Shown here piece after piece: positions 11,062 through 22,529 of a stretch of 64,000 nucleotides of DNA. Origin of the DNA: Nageia nagi (lineage: Eukaryota > Pinophyta); assembly GCA_050084985.1 (NCBI GenBank), contig JBITNC010000001.1:85188001-85252000 (forward strand). Direction: 5' to 3'. Below the pieces are notes generated by a model. The model did not search any database. It was not told where the DNA came from and saw only the letters and a list, made by a program, of their open reading frames with translations. Within the stretch, counting starts at the first letter, position 1. The number at the start of each line of letters is the position of its first letter. A program made the translations under genes and the position numbers.

Positions 11062-14000
11062 TTTCCATTATTATTAACTTAATTCTAAGAGTTAATCACC
11101 CATATTATGGCTATTTGTTCCAAAATGTACTAGTGAAAATTAAAATATTGGTACAAAATGCATTTCTTAAAAAGTTAAAATAAGAGAATCCATATACTTC
11201 TAGGAGCATGCATAGCTAAGAAGAAACCTTTTCCTAAATTATAAATAATATTAAAAAGGGGGCTAAATAGGTTATGGAAAATAAAGGAAACAAAGTTTAA
11301 GAATACTTTGAGAATAATAAAGTAAAGTGGATAGTCAATTAAGCATGGGATAATTAAAATAAAACACAACTACAAAGAGTAAAGGAGGATTTATATAGGA
11401 AAAATAAATCAAAAGGACCAACTTAGATGGATTATAGAAAAGGATAGGAAATATAAAGTGAAGAAGGATATAAGTTAAATCAATAATTTTCAACATAATG
11501 ATAATCAATATATATGGAAGAAAATATAAATAAGAGGTATAATCGCAATGATAGATTTTTTCATGTGGGTTCTAGCCAATAACAACCTCCCAACAATAGA
11601 TAATATTAAAAGAAAGAATTTTCTAATTTCAAATAGATAAAACCTTTAGCTTAAGGATAAGGAAATAAAGGGACATAATTTGAATGAATGTAATTTTACA
11701 TAGAAAATATAATATTAAGTACAAAAGGAATTTCATTTTACTTGGGTACCACTTAGTTCAATTTTGGAGGCTATAATTCAATGGACTTCAATATCCAAAA
11801 GCCAAAAGGTAAGAGTTGTGTGGAATTTTACTTTATCTCATAGCTATTGATAAATTTGGAAATAAATAATTCACATGATATTTGACAACATAAAAAATGA
11901 AGCATATCACACATACAATATAGAAAATATATGGTATAAAAAAAACCTCAAGATAATTTTAATGAAATTTAGGAGGAGGAAGTTTATAAAATAATTCAAA
12001 CAAATTAAAATGATGCTAACAAAAAAATTATAAGTGAAGGAAGGAATAAATTAATATGCTTTTTATTTTAAACAAAATGAGAGGGTGCCACCATATTAAC
12101 CAATCCAATTGCATAAAAGATTGACAAACTTTCTTGGCATAAGGAAATATATTGAGAATTGAGGTGGCATAATTAGAATAAAGTATTAGAAAGAGGATAT
12201 TATTAAATACAATATATGATGATGATTAAATAAATAATTTGATAATAACTTCCCACACATTGGAAGGAAATTCTAAAGACTAATATTTATCAAATTGGGA
12301 ATTCAATTAGAATTTTTTAGGGGAACAAAGTGAAATGCAGGGTCTATAACATTGAAGTGGCATTTAAAAATAAAAGATAACTATAAAAGTAATATTCATA
12401 TGTAGGATTAACTTAATAAAATAAAAATAAATTGAAACTCAACAAGGCGATCTAACTTCTGAGATTCAATTCACCAAATATACAAATTAAAAAGTATAGA
12501 ATAAGTTATGAGAGGACAAGCCTACATAAACACTAGGATAAAGTAATGAAGTAGTTAATAAAGTATGTCACACTTGATGAAAGATAGAAGGATGTATTTA
12601 CCTTTTATTTTTTGTTATTGAATCATTTTAAGCATGGTGATGTAGTTAAATTCCCTTTTTTTAGTTTTCATTCTATGAAGATTTCAATTCAAAAACTTTA
12701 AAGAGAATAAACTTGTATTGCCTTAATGCTAGAGTGTAATTAAGTTAGTGTATAATTTAGCTCTGACTAAGTAACATATGGTACATCTAATTATAAAAAT
12801 GACTATTTAAGAAGAGGAGGAAGATATTACTTTGATGATAATTCTTAGAAATAAAGAGATTAAAAGTACAGAAGGAAATATAATAATGAAGTAGACTCTT
12901 AAAGGAGAGATGAGAGAAAAGTACCAAAAATCAAGGAATATGTTAATTATGTCATAGACCCTTTATTTTGTTTAATTCTACCCGAATATTCTTGATGTTA
13001 CTTAAATGTAATGGAAAGATAAAGAGAAAAACAATTATAGAAGGAAAGAATAGAACATCAAAAAAGAAAATTGAAATCAATGTAGAGGTTAGAAAGATGA
13101 ATGAAACAATTGATTTAATCAATGAGGAAGAAGGTAATGAACCAAAGCAAAGCATACCTAGTTGAACTTAAGGATAGGAAGTGTTGAATTAGAATAAGAA
13201 AAAAGCATAAGAAAAGAGGAACATAGAAAAGTAAAGCACATATCAAGCTATTAATCTAGACGATAAGCCATATAAAGAACAATATGGGATGAAAAATGAA
13301 GCATGTAGTAGAATCAAAACTTATAACTAAGAAATACATAACTAGTTATAAGGATGTCACTAAATGAGAAGCTACATAAAAAAGATTCTAGCAAAGTTAA
13401 TTATAAGATAGGTATGAACAAGCCCCATATTTGAGGGACTACCTATGAATTTGCTTCAATAAAAAATGAAAAGGATCTTCTTACTAAAATTTTTAAGAAT
13501 AAATACAATATTATGGATTTTAGTTTAGATAAAGATGACAATATTAAATATGAAAATAAAATGAAGTTATAATTTAACATAGGGATGCATATGCCACCAT
13601 TCAACTAGCATTGATTCTTCACATCGAAACCAGTTTCGATGCAAATGGAATGCAAAGTATAAGAACTCAAGATTCTTCATTTTATCATGGGATTTAACTA
13701 TATATTTTTCTTTATTCATGTTAGTGTTCTTATTAACAATTTTATAATATCTATATATTATATTATTCTTAATGTTACAACTGTAGTTTGATTGTTTGAT
13801 GTAAAAGGTTTTCTAAGAGCCTTTTAAAAATCCTAATTTTTTAAGTAATAAATTTACTCAAAATTAATAAAGAAATAAAATTATGATGACTAAGTAAACA
13901 TCTAGTTATAGTTATTTTAATATCATCAATTTATTTTTGGGTATCATTATTAGTACTAAAATTGTTAAAAAGTCACCAATTAAATTATGGAGGATGTACC

Positions 14001-15686
14001 TTTCACTATAAAGATCTAGTTGAGGTAAATTATAAACTATTATAAAGGCCTTGAAATTAGATTTCCCACAATAAATAACATAACCACCTTTGGAAAATAT
14101 ATGACCTTCATTTTTATAGTTTTTATCAAATCATTGGGCTAACTCTAATTTTCTAAAGGTAGTTAGAGCCTAGAATCTAATGTTAGTATAAGAGGTTTTT
14201 GTACCTAATAAGTTAGGGTTTGAGCTTTAAATTTCTATGATAAATTGGAGTATAGACTCTAATTAAAAATAATAACCAATTTAGGGCTATTATTTAAATG
14301 ATAAATGAAGGTTATCACCTTAATTTTATCTAACTCATCATGTTATAGACTCTAAATAAAAATAGAAAAGTATTTCAAGTATTTTGAAGGTTCTAACTAA
14401 TCAATGTATGGAGTCCAACACAAATTAAGAAATATTTTTTAAGCAATATGAACATCAAGATTTTGAACATTGAGGGAAGAACAAGCCTAAGAGATAAACT
14501 TAATAGGTCAAAGCCCAAGAGTTTCTTGAATAGTTATATACATAAAATTTTATCCTTTTTTATCGTAATTAATTATTAATTAATGTTTATTGAATGAATG
14601 AGAAAAGAATTAGAGAGAAGAGATATGAAAGTAGAGAGTTATTGTAAATCATTAGTAACTCTTATGAGCTATATTGACTATTTTATTATAGTAGGAATAA
14701 ATTATAACCCTTTTAAGGTTGTAGATCTATTTTAAGTTATTAATAAATATGTTGATCTCTCTAATAGTGGGATTTTCTCTAGACTAGGATATTTACACAA
14801 TAAATTTTGATGTTCTCATTTTCACTATACACTAATTGTAATGTCATATCTTAGTAGTTAGTAAGGATAAGAAAGTTATATATGCAATTTTTATAAACCT
14901 TATAGAATCATTCATGTACATAACATAAAATAATTATATCAAAAAAATTAGCTCATGTTTGGCATCATGTAAAAAATAGAAAAAAATAGTTTATTAAATT
15001 ACCTAGATTGATATATGGGGTATTCTATATCTATCAAGTCTAAAACTATAGCATCCATATAGTAAAGGGTGTGCAATGGTTGAGGATGTTAGTACTTAAG
15101 GGATAATGAATAAGAAAGGAATAAGAAAGTATATTTTTAATCATTTATCATATATCATTAACTTCTTCTGTGAGTTTATAAATTTACTTGTTGTGTTAAA
15201 TTTCCAAATATTTAATTAAGTTTATCATCTTATATAGTTTTTATTTGTTTAATCTAAGATGAATAAATTTTTTAGAGAAAATAAGTTGGACTCTTGTATA
15301 TCATAGATAGGAGTATATTATATTGGCTAGAAGATGGATACGGTTGAGGGAAACGAGTTTATATGTGACTTATTGTCCATAAATGGTAAATTTATTCTTA
15401 AGTGTGAGAAAAAGGTTTAAGGATAATTGATAACATGAAGTAATATAATCACATATACTATTATGCATTCAAAATAAGTGAAACAAGATGTCCTTGTTAG
15501 GCTATAAAAATGTTTCCCAAAAGGCCTAGATGCTATAATAAACAATTCTTATTGTCCTCATATAGGTAATAAAGAGTTGAAGAAGTTAGATTCACCAATT
15601 TATATTGGAGTAAAATTAATCAACTAATCAATTTAATATATTTTGGATGATAATGAATAACAAATAATTATTACTATTATAGAAGA

Positions 15687-15691
<5 letters not shown>
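11062..15691. other. AT-rich DNA without a recognisable gene
   Basis: Long purine-rich, A-rich plus-strand sequence with no domain I can recognise. The two overlapping opposite-strand frames at 12952-13165 are lysine/leucine-rich shadows of one A-rich stretch. It probably consists of very old transposon remains. Confidence 0.45.
13622..13641. repeat. Short perfect inverted repeat
   Basis: 'catcgaaac', a 2-base spacer, then 'gtttcgatg': 9-bp arms with two CpGs in otherwise CpG-poor DNA. No function is assigned. Confidence 0.6.
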
Positions 15692-15768
<77 letters not shown>

Positions 15769-15776
15769 TATATATA
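15692..15776. repeat. (TA)n microsatellite
   Basis: About 85 bp of TA repeats with a single 'aa' interruption near 15761. The minus-strand frame reading Ile-Tyr repeats here is produced by the repeat. Confidence 0.97.
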
Positions 15777-16353
15777 AACCAATAAACTACATAGAGGAGG
15801 ATTTTAGTTATTAATCTAGAAACTACATACTTGAGAATTATGATGATTCTTAAAGAAAGCTTAGAGACATTCAAAATCACCATCAAAATCTTCTAATAAT
15901 TTTTATGGATCTCATAAAGCATTATGAAAATATTCACAAGCCTTAACAATAACTACAATAACCTCATAATATTGATTTCTAGCAATAAAGGAATTATGGA
16001 ATTATTTCATGAAATGCTATAAAAAATAACATAAATAAAATAATTCCAACAATTGAAGGGTTAAATAGTTATGTAATCATTTTAGGTATCTACAAAAATG
16101 ATAAACTTTATACTATTTATTTTTTATCAAATTAATATATTATTTACACAAAATTTGTATGTAATTAATTTATTTAATTTTGATACATTACTAATGTCTA
16201 ATATTAATTAATTATCTTATTTTTCTTTCACACAAATTGATCAAATTAATTTCATAGCCTTACAAATATTAAATATAGCTTCGAAGTATAATATAATACA
16301 TTTATGATACATATTTTGTAATAATTCAATTACAATAAAAAAAACTATAGATC
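15777..16353. other. AT-rich spacer without a recognisable gene
   Basis: Nothing recognisable between the microsatellite and the SINE target-site duplication. Confidence 0.5.
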
Positions 16354-16370
16354 AAAATATTTTAAACCAA
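16354..16370. repeat. Left target-site duplication of the SINE
   Basis: 'aaaatattttaaaccaa' is repeated without mismatch at 16594-16610, on the other side of the SINE. A 17-bp duplication is typical of LINE-machinery insertion. Confidence 0.85.
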
Positions 16371-16593
16371 GATGCATTAATGGATAAGGGAGTTGGAGAG
16401 GTGGGTACTTCAAAACTCTCGAACACAGAAGGCCTAGGTTCAAAACTTTGTGCCCCTAAAAATTGAAATATACATAAAAATCCTATCGAGTTGATGGTAG
16501 GTGGATTTTGATAAAGTGGATGCCCCTAAGTCACTGCTCTAAGGTTAAGAGTTCATGGTTCCCTATATCAAGGGACAAAAGCTCCAAAAAAAT
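16371..16593 (+). mobile_element. tRNA-derived SINE, long copy
   Basis: A 223-bp insert between perfect 17-bp direct repeats. The first 90 bases align with the SINE at 25812-25923: 'gggagttggagag' near the start, then a box-B-like 'ggttcaaaact' at 16437-16447 and 'tgcccct'. That is the layout of a tRNA-derived pol III head. The second half carries another 'agttcatggttccc' word, so it may be a dimer or hold a separate body. It ends in an A-rich tract before the duplication. SINEs encode nothing and depend on a LINE for mobility. Confidence 0.75.
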
Positions 16594-16610
16594 AAAATAT
16601 TTTAAACCAA
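16594..16610. repeat. Right target-site duplication of the SINE
   Basis: Exact copy of 16354-16370, directly after the A-rich SINE end. Confidence 0.85.
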
Positions 16611-16689
16611 AATCTACATCATTTTCTCTCTATTATTTCTTATTTTTATTATTAATTTCTTAGATCATTTACATTAGATTTTATCCAGC

Positions 16690-19615
16690 CCTCCTTTTAT
16701 TCCCACTATTGCTGATCACTCCACTTTTATAGTCCAAGCACTTTGGACAACTTCATTGGAATCCTATCCTCATACCATTCGATCCCTCCTTGCCCATGCC
16801 CCCTAGGTCATTTTCCCATGAATATTTGGTATGATGAGGAATGTAAACTTGTTCATCAAACATTGAAGCATACCATTCAATTATATCCCATCTTGCAATA
16901 GCTTCTCATAGAACTTATAAGATGCTTCTTTGAAATAAAAAACATATATTTCTCTTCTAACGTAGACTTGAACTTATCCACTCCCTCTGACATTCTCCTA
17001 AATCATGTTGGCACCTTATCCTCCCTAGAGACCATGTCAACTATGAGATCAATCTTTCCACTTGGACCTCCCATGCTTATACCATCCTTCATCAACCTCT
17101 TATCAGAGTTCCTTCCACATCCACTTCTTTCCATATTTTCACTACTAAACTTATCAAGTGGGCTATCAAAAAACTTTGTACAACAAAAGAAGTAGATTTG
17201 GATGGGTTACAAGCAAAATTCTTGAAACACGATATTTACTCACTTATTGGGCCACTTCTTGATCTCTTCAATCTTACTTTTTTCTCAAGTTTTCCTAACT
17301 CATGGACTCATTACATATCATCCATCCCATTCACAAAGGAGAGGATCACATGAATGTAATAACTATAGAACCATCATGATCGGGCATATATTTGCTAAGC
17401 TTTATGCCATAACATTATACGTGCTTTTATCATATAGATTGGAGGATGAGGGGCATACGGCTATGGGCCAAGCTGGTTTTCATGAAGAATACCAGATTAT
17501 ATATCATATCTTGGTTCTTAGAACTATCATAGAGGAGGCATGTTCTAGATCTTTGAGAGTCTTCTACTACTTTATGGATTTTAGAAAAGCCTTTGATACT
17601 ATTCCTCATAATTTACTATTTGAGAGACTTTAGTAGGTTGGCATCTCTGGAGATCTTTTTATAGCAATTTATAGATTGTACAAGGTAGTGATCAAACACT
17701 TTTGCTCCTCTCAAGGACTATCTGACAACATTCTTGGCACTATAAGAGTGAAACAAGGTTGCCCCCTTTCCCCCACACTTTTTGGGATATTCATAGATGA
17801 GCTTGAGTCTTTTTTTTAAGAACATACACATGCAGATGATGGATGCTTACTTCATAATGTATTGATCTCTATCCTCCTTTTTTATGATGTTATTCTTTTA
17901 GCTTCAACTGCCAAGGGAATCGAACATCAATTGGATGCATTAGATAATTTTTGTGCTATAAAATAGTTGTCAGTTAACCTTACCAAGGCTAAGGTTACAG
18001 TGTTTGATACTACCAAGGATTTTGTATATCATCTTTATTTCCATGTTCAAGGATGAGATGTGGAGATCACCAACTCCTATGTAGACCTTTGAGTTCTTTT
18101 CATTGGACCTAAAGTTTAGATGAAGCCTTACGCTTAGGCTCATATTTGTAAGGGATATGCAACACTTTCCTTACTAGAGCATAGTTGCTTTAGAGCTCAT
18201 TTTTAGGACATCCTAGCCTAGATGAAGATTTTTGACACTTAGTGAAGCCAACTATTAGCTACGGATCGAAAGTATGGGACCCTAGTCTTGGTTCAACTCA
18301 ATGGTCTCATGTTGAATAAGTACAAACTCTTTTTCTTTGAAGGTTTATATAGTGTAAGCATACGATTCCTCATTCAATTATCCTTGCAGAGTTTGAAGCT
18401 TCACCTATTCGATTAGAGATTATTTTAAAGATCATCACTTATATTCGTAGGCTTCACACTTTGGGAAACACCCCCTCTTGGTGTAGAAGGTATCCTTACC
18501 TTGCTTTATGCTCTTTGATGGCCCTTTCATTGAGTATTAGGAGGAGGTAGAGGGGTTGGTATTCTAAGGTATCTATACTTTTAGAAAGTATTCATATTCA
18601 TATTAATAGACTTTTATCTTACTCTCTTAGAGTTCCATCATCGAATAAGAAGGAAAAAATCATTCATGGTATTTGGAAGGACATCGTTCTTCATTATACC
18701 CGTTACACATGGATATCTTCGATTACTTCTCTCCCCCAAGCTATCATTTTATCATGAGCACTTTCTCCATATCTAGGATAGTCAGATAGTGCCTCCTCAA
18801 TATCTCTAGCAACCTTTAACACATGGCATATATGTCTCAATTGGGTAATATTGAGTATGCTCCTATTAGCTACGGGTTGAAAAAGATCATCATATTCCAA
18901 GAGAGGAATGGATATGTATGTTTTGTTCCCTAGGGATATAGAAACTCTACACCATTTTATTTTTTGTTGTTTGATCTACTATGAGATTCGAGGTAGATTC
19001 CAGTACCTCTATAGGGGTGATTCATGCTGTATATCCACCTTTTTTTATTTTGAGGACCAACATTACTAGGGCTTTATATAAGAGGAGCAACCTAATTTCG
19101 TCAGCAGAAGAACTCTCATCTAAGTGTCCCTCACCCTCAACAATCTTGGCTTATCACATCCTACTTCATTAGATCTGATTTATTAAGGGATGATACAGAT
19201 ATTGGCTGAAAACAACAAGCACCAGATCATCTAGACATCAACAAGGCCATTAAACAATGTACTCGTGAATCTTTAGGACTCCAGATTAATTACAGGCAGA
19301 GCCAAATCAATGATTTTTTCAATATTGATTCATCAACATCCAATGTTGGGAAAAATTAAGAGAGAATCTATCTTATTGATAATGTTCTTGGTCTCTGTGC
19401 ATGACTTGCTCTCTTTTGTATTTATTTGTTTTTGCTATTTGGCTGAGCATTTTTGACCTCCCTACTTGTAGTTTTCACTGTTCTACTTTTTCAGTTCCTT
19501 GAGTCATATTTGACCCATCGTAGACATTAATAATATTTCATTTCATTTTGTTTTGTTTTATTCCATAATGAATATGCTCCATCCAGTGGACTAAGGACTG
19601 TCCATTATGCAAAAA
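16690..19615 (+). mobile_element. LINE-A: decayed non-LTR retrotransposon
   Basis: A plus-strand relic centred on a reverse transcriptase. The order is a pre-RT segment (about 16700-17330), the RT fingers and palm (17330-18060) and a decayed C-terminal part to about 19150. No LTRs are visible. The 3' end is placed near 19615, where recognisable sequence fades; no clear poly-A or target-site duplication was found. The style ('CNNYRTIMIGH', 'VKQGCPLSPTLFG') differs from LINE-B at 31-63 kb, so it belongs to another lineage (RTE- or L1-like, unresolved). Confidence 0.75.
17080..18070 (+). pseudogene. LINE-A reverse transcriptase
   Basis: Non-LTR RT (RVT_1). The segment at 17160-17330 reads 'KEVDLDGLQAKFLKHDIYS' in one frame, the usual 'xKAxGLDGxxAEFLK' lead-in. 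'CNNYRTIMIGHIFAKLYA' lies at about 17355, 'FMDFRKAFDTIPH' at about 17573 (first catalytic Asp present) and 'VKQGCPLSPTLFGIFIDEL' at about 17750. At about 17880 the expected 'YADDxxLLA' reads 'FYDVILLAS', so the Asp pair is damaged. At least one frameshift (before 17340) and several stops, such as after 'LFERL' at 17631, inactivate it. Confidence 0.85.
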
Positions 19616-20939
19616 CATTTTCATTTACATTCATCATATTGCAATAATGACTATAAACATTATCACTTCTCCCTTGTCCTTCCGTATTAACCCAATCTTA
19701 CTCGTACAAGTATTGTAAAGATTGTTCAATAAGATAATGCTAATTAAGCTTAAAAATCTATGGGTTATCCAAATTTTGTCTTGCATGCTTAAGTACCAAG
19801 AGTCTACCTTAATTTTGCTTTAACATCTCTATCTCACTAGAAATGCCTTAAGATGATATTGAAGTAAAATGGATTTGAATAATTCGAAGGCTATAAAACC
19901 AGCACTAAAAAGTTAATTATACGACAGATTTAATCTTCTTGATCCTATGATTGGAATTGGCTAGATATTTCAAGGACGTCAACTGTATTGGACTCCGTGA
20001 ATGATTCTGTCTCTTCTGGAAGAAATACATTGGTTATCGATTAAAAATTATAGCAGAAGGCCTCTCTATTTATGACGATATAATTTAGCATCTGATCTTA
20101 GCCACTGACCAGATTAATCTTCCACTGGATAGATTCCTGCCAACCATTTTACCTATAATGTCCTTGCATTGTAGGAAGGGCTGCAGACTGCAGTTTCTTC
20201 TGGCAGTACAACAAAGGACAAAGCTGCTAAACTTCAAACGTCCATGTTTGTCCGTTTCAATAATACACGACTATTTTCTTGAAAAAAAAATCCATGAACT
20301 TCGAAGATAGGGATGTCTATCTACCAACAATTATTACAGTAAAAAAAACAAATGATTCAGTATTCTCAATTTGGACTGAGCAGTAATACATCACAAGATC
20401 ACATGCTCTTGTATTTTAGTTCTTCGTGATGTTTTGCATGTAGTTACTGTCATTACATCCTACTGGCTATGTTTGCGTTCAATTCCAAATCCAGAAATTT
20501 TCAAGCTCAATTTTACGATTTAGAAAAACAATAGTAATAAGTAATAAAAATGTTTGTATTAGTCAAACATATTTTTTCTTGTTAATCCTACACAAATGCC
20601 GAGGTGAAATGAAATTAAAATGAAATTCCAACTTTCAATCTTGTTTTCCAATACTAGTTACTTGTAATCATTGTAACTTAATTTCATATTAAAATGAAAT
20701 TAGATAGAAATAAAAATTAAAAATAAAAATAAAATATATTTTAATGAGTGATCAAAAATAGATCAATATGATAGTACAGTTCCATTAAATGACAAGAAAG
20801 GTTAATGTTGAGAACCTTAAAGATTGACAAAAGGAAACGAAACAATAAAACTCTTAATACAATAAATACAAAGTTTTAAGTTTTTATTTCATCGCCTAGT
20901 AAGCATACAGAGAGAATTCCCAAATAGTTTATCAACATT
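19616..20939. other. Low-repeat spacer beside the zinc-finger gene
   Basis: No open frame with recognisable coding content. From about 19.9 kb the DNA retains more CpG and looks less like the retrotransposons around it, so it may be single-copy 3' flank of the zinc-finger gene. Confidence 0.4.
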
Positions 20940-21110
20940 CAATGAACTTCAACAAGTTAACCAGGAATTCTTATCTTGAAGACTTGAAATTATGCAGGAA
21001 GTCATATATGTTTAAGATAATGACGGCAATGGACTTCAACTAGTTAATTAGGAGTTCATGTATATTTAAGACGTGAACGTTATGAAGCTTAAGATTAAGC
21101 AGACGTTTTG
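20940..21110. repeat. Diverged 88-bp tandem duplication
   Basis: 'caatgaacttcaacaagtta' at 20940 recurs as 'caatggacttcaactagtta' at 21028. The following words 'ccaggaattc' and 'taggagttc', and 'cttgaagac' and 'ttaagacgtgaa', also line up. Two units, moderately diverged. Confidence 0.6.
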
Positions 21111-21480
21111 GAAAATTGGATTATTAATAAGAGATCAAATTGATTAATAATCATTGAATACTTATCTACACATAATTTAACCATAAACTAAACCTAACCA
21201 AAGAGAATCTAATTAAAATCTTCTTCAAAAGCTTTCTTCTGCTAAAATCTTCAGATTTATTCATGTTTATATGAATCGAATCTGACACCCTGTCTTTTTT
21301 GCAATTATAAATATAGCAAATATGTTTGACGGCAATAGAAGCCCGTGATTGTTCAAAGAGTTAAACAGATGGAATACATTTTTAAAGGAGACAGAAAGAA
21401 ACGAAATGAGAAGTTCAGTGATACTTTTTGCAAACTACAATTAGATCATATACATATATGACCATCACAGTAAAAGAACA

Positions 21481-21486
21481 TTTATT
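21481..21486 (-). promoter_or_regulatory. Possible polyadenylation signal
   Basis: The plus strand reads 'tttatt', AATAAA on the minus strand, beginning about 20 nt past the stop of the zinc-finger gene. That is close for a plant 3' UTR, so a further-downstream signal may be the one used. Confidence 0.3.
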
Positions 21487-21506
21487 TACTTGTCTACTGG
21501 ACGTCT

Positions 21507-22253
21507 TTATCCTAGTCTGAGTTCAAGATCTAAATCTTCCATGTCAATACTTTCGCTATTTTGTGAATCGCAGCTTTGGGCTGCACCATCTGTCAATTTT
21601 TCATTTAATAAAAAGAACTCTGTGCATGTGGATCCTGAAAGCGCTGTAGAGCCTGATTCTATTGAAAGAGGGTCCTCTGGAGTGGAAGAAGAAGTAACAG
21701 AATTGTTAGAATAAAAGGGTGCAGCTCCAGTGCTGTATGGAGAGATTGACAGGACCGTAGAAGGTTCAGAACTATCTGAAGGAAGCATTGATATGCTTTT
21801 TGAATTAGCAGAGACTTCCCTGAAACTGTTGATATATGTGGAACTTGAGGGATTATTTGCAATAGATCCAGATGGAATAGAGGCGATATAGCTTAGCTTT
21901 GGGTCACATGGGGACAATATATTAACAAACGAAGGCCTGGAAGAACAATAATCATTAGAATAGACAAGGCAGACCTCTGGATTTAGCATTTCATGAAGGG
22001 ACTGATGGTCCGAAGGAAAATTCATCTCACAAGGAAGAGTAGTACCATTAATGTCAACAGGAATACCTTGCCGAAGACGAGCACGATCTCTTCTGTGAAC
22101 GTTCATGTGGCCTCCCAGGGCTTGTGCAGATCGCAAAATCTTTCTGCAAAACGAGCATGTATAGGAACGAGGAGGCCATGTACTGTATCCATCTGCATCC
22201 TCTGCAAGTGCTTCTTCTTCCTTACTCCACATAGTCATCACATATCCAGCCAT
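21507..22253 (-). CDS. SUPERMAN-type C2H2 zinc-finger transcriptional repressor
   Basis: A 248-residue, uninterrupted single-exon frame. Residues 26-62 hold '[20 protein letters not shown]' and the following '[17 protein letters not shown]': one C2H2 finger (Cys33, Cys36, His49, His53) with the plant-specific QALGGH helix and the basic tail typical of the SUPERMAN / RABBIT EARS / ZFP10-11 group. Residues 242-247 are DLELRL, an EAR motif that recruits TOPLESS-type co-repressors. The middle is Ser/Thr/Pro-rich and looks disordered. The start is the first Met after an in-frame stop (22281-22283), with G at -3 and +4. Family members control floral-organ boundaries, branching or trichome growth, and most lack introns. 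The expected role is a nuclear DNA-binding repressor; the exact orthologue cannot be named from this sequence. It is the only intact gene seen in the window. Confidence 0.95.
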   Translation of the reverse strand: MAGYVMTMWSKEEEALAEDADGYSTWPPRSYTCSFCRKILRSAQALGGHMNVHRRDRARLRQGIPVDINGTTLPCEMNFPSDHQSLHEMLNPEVCLVYSNDYCSSRPSFVNILSPCDPKLSYIASIPSGSIANNPSSSTYINSFREVSANSKSISMLPSDSSEPSTVLSISPYSTGAAPFYSNNSVTSSSTPEDPLSIESGSTALSGSTCTEFFLLNEKLTDGAAQSCDSQNSESIDMEDLDLELRLG

Positions 22254-22521
22254 GACATGATCTTCAGGACATAATCCTTGTCACTGACTTTAATTTAAAA
22301 CCCTAGAACTTATCTCAGAACAACCCCGAAAGCTTTGCATCAATACGATGAAACAGGAGAAGACATAATCCTTTGAACGTAGGAAACATATGCTGCTTTG
22401 GGTTTATTCAAGTTCCATGGAATGTTTAGGGAACCACTTCTTGGATTCACAGTGTCAAACTTGGGATTCCAACGAAATCAGAAGGTCATGAAGACGAGGA
22501 CTGAAGGATTGATGGAATTTA

Positions 22522-22529
22522 TTATATAA
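22522..22529 (-). promoter_or_regulatory. Candidate TATA box of the zinc-finger gene
   Basis: On the minus strand this reads TATATAA within 'ttttatataataaa', about 270 nt upstream of the start codon. Transcription would start near 22490 and leave a 5' UTR of roughly 240 nt. This is position and sequence only; no transcript evidence is available. Confidence 0.4.

Noticed and set aside
12952-13165. Overlapping frames on opposite strands
   Set aside because: Lys-rich and Leu/Phe-rich mirror products of one A-rich stretch.
15677-15886. Minus-strand frame rich in Ile-Tyr
   Set aside because: Translation of a (TA)n microsatellite.
18703-18900. Minus-strand frame resembling a soluble protein
   Set aside because: It lies antisense within LINE-A and matches no family.
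21659-21862. Other open frames over the zinc-finger gene (also 21490-21714, 21993-22274)
   Set aside because: Shadows of the 248-codon frame, which alone has recognised domains.
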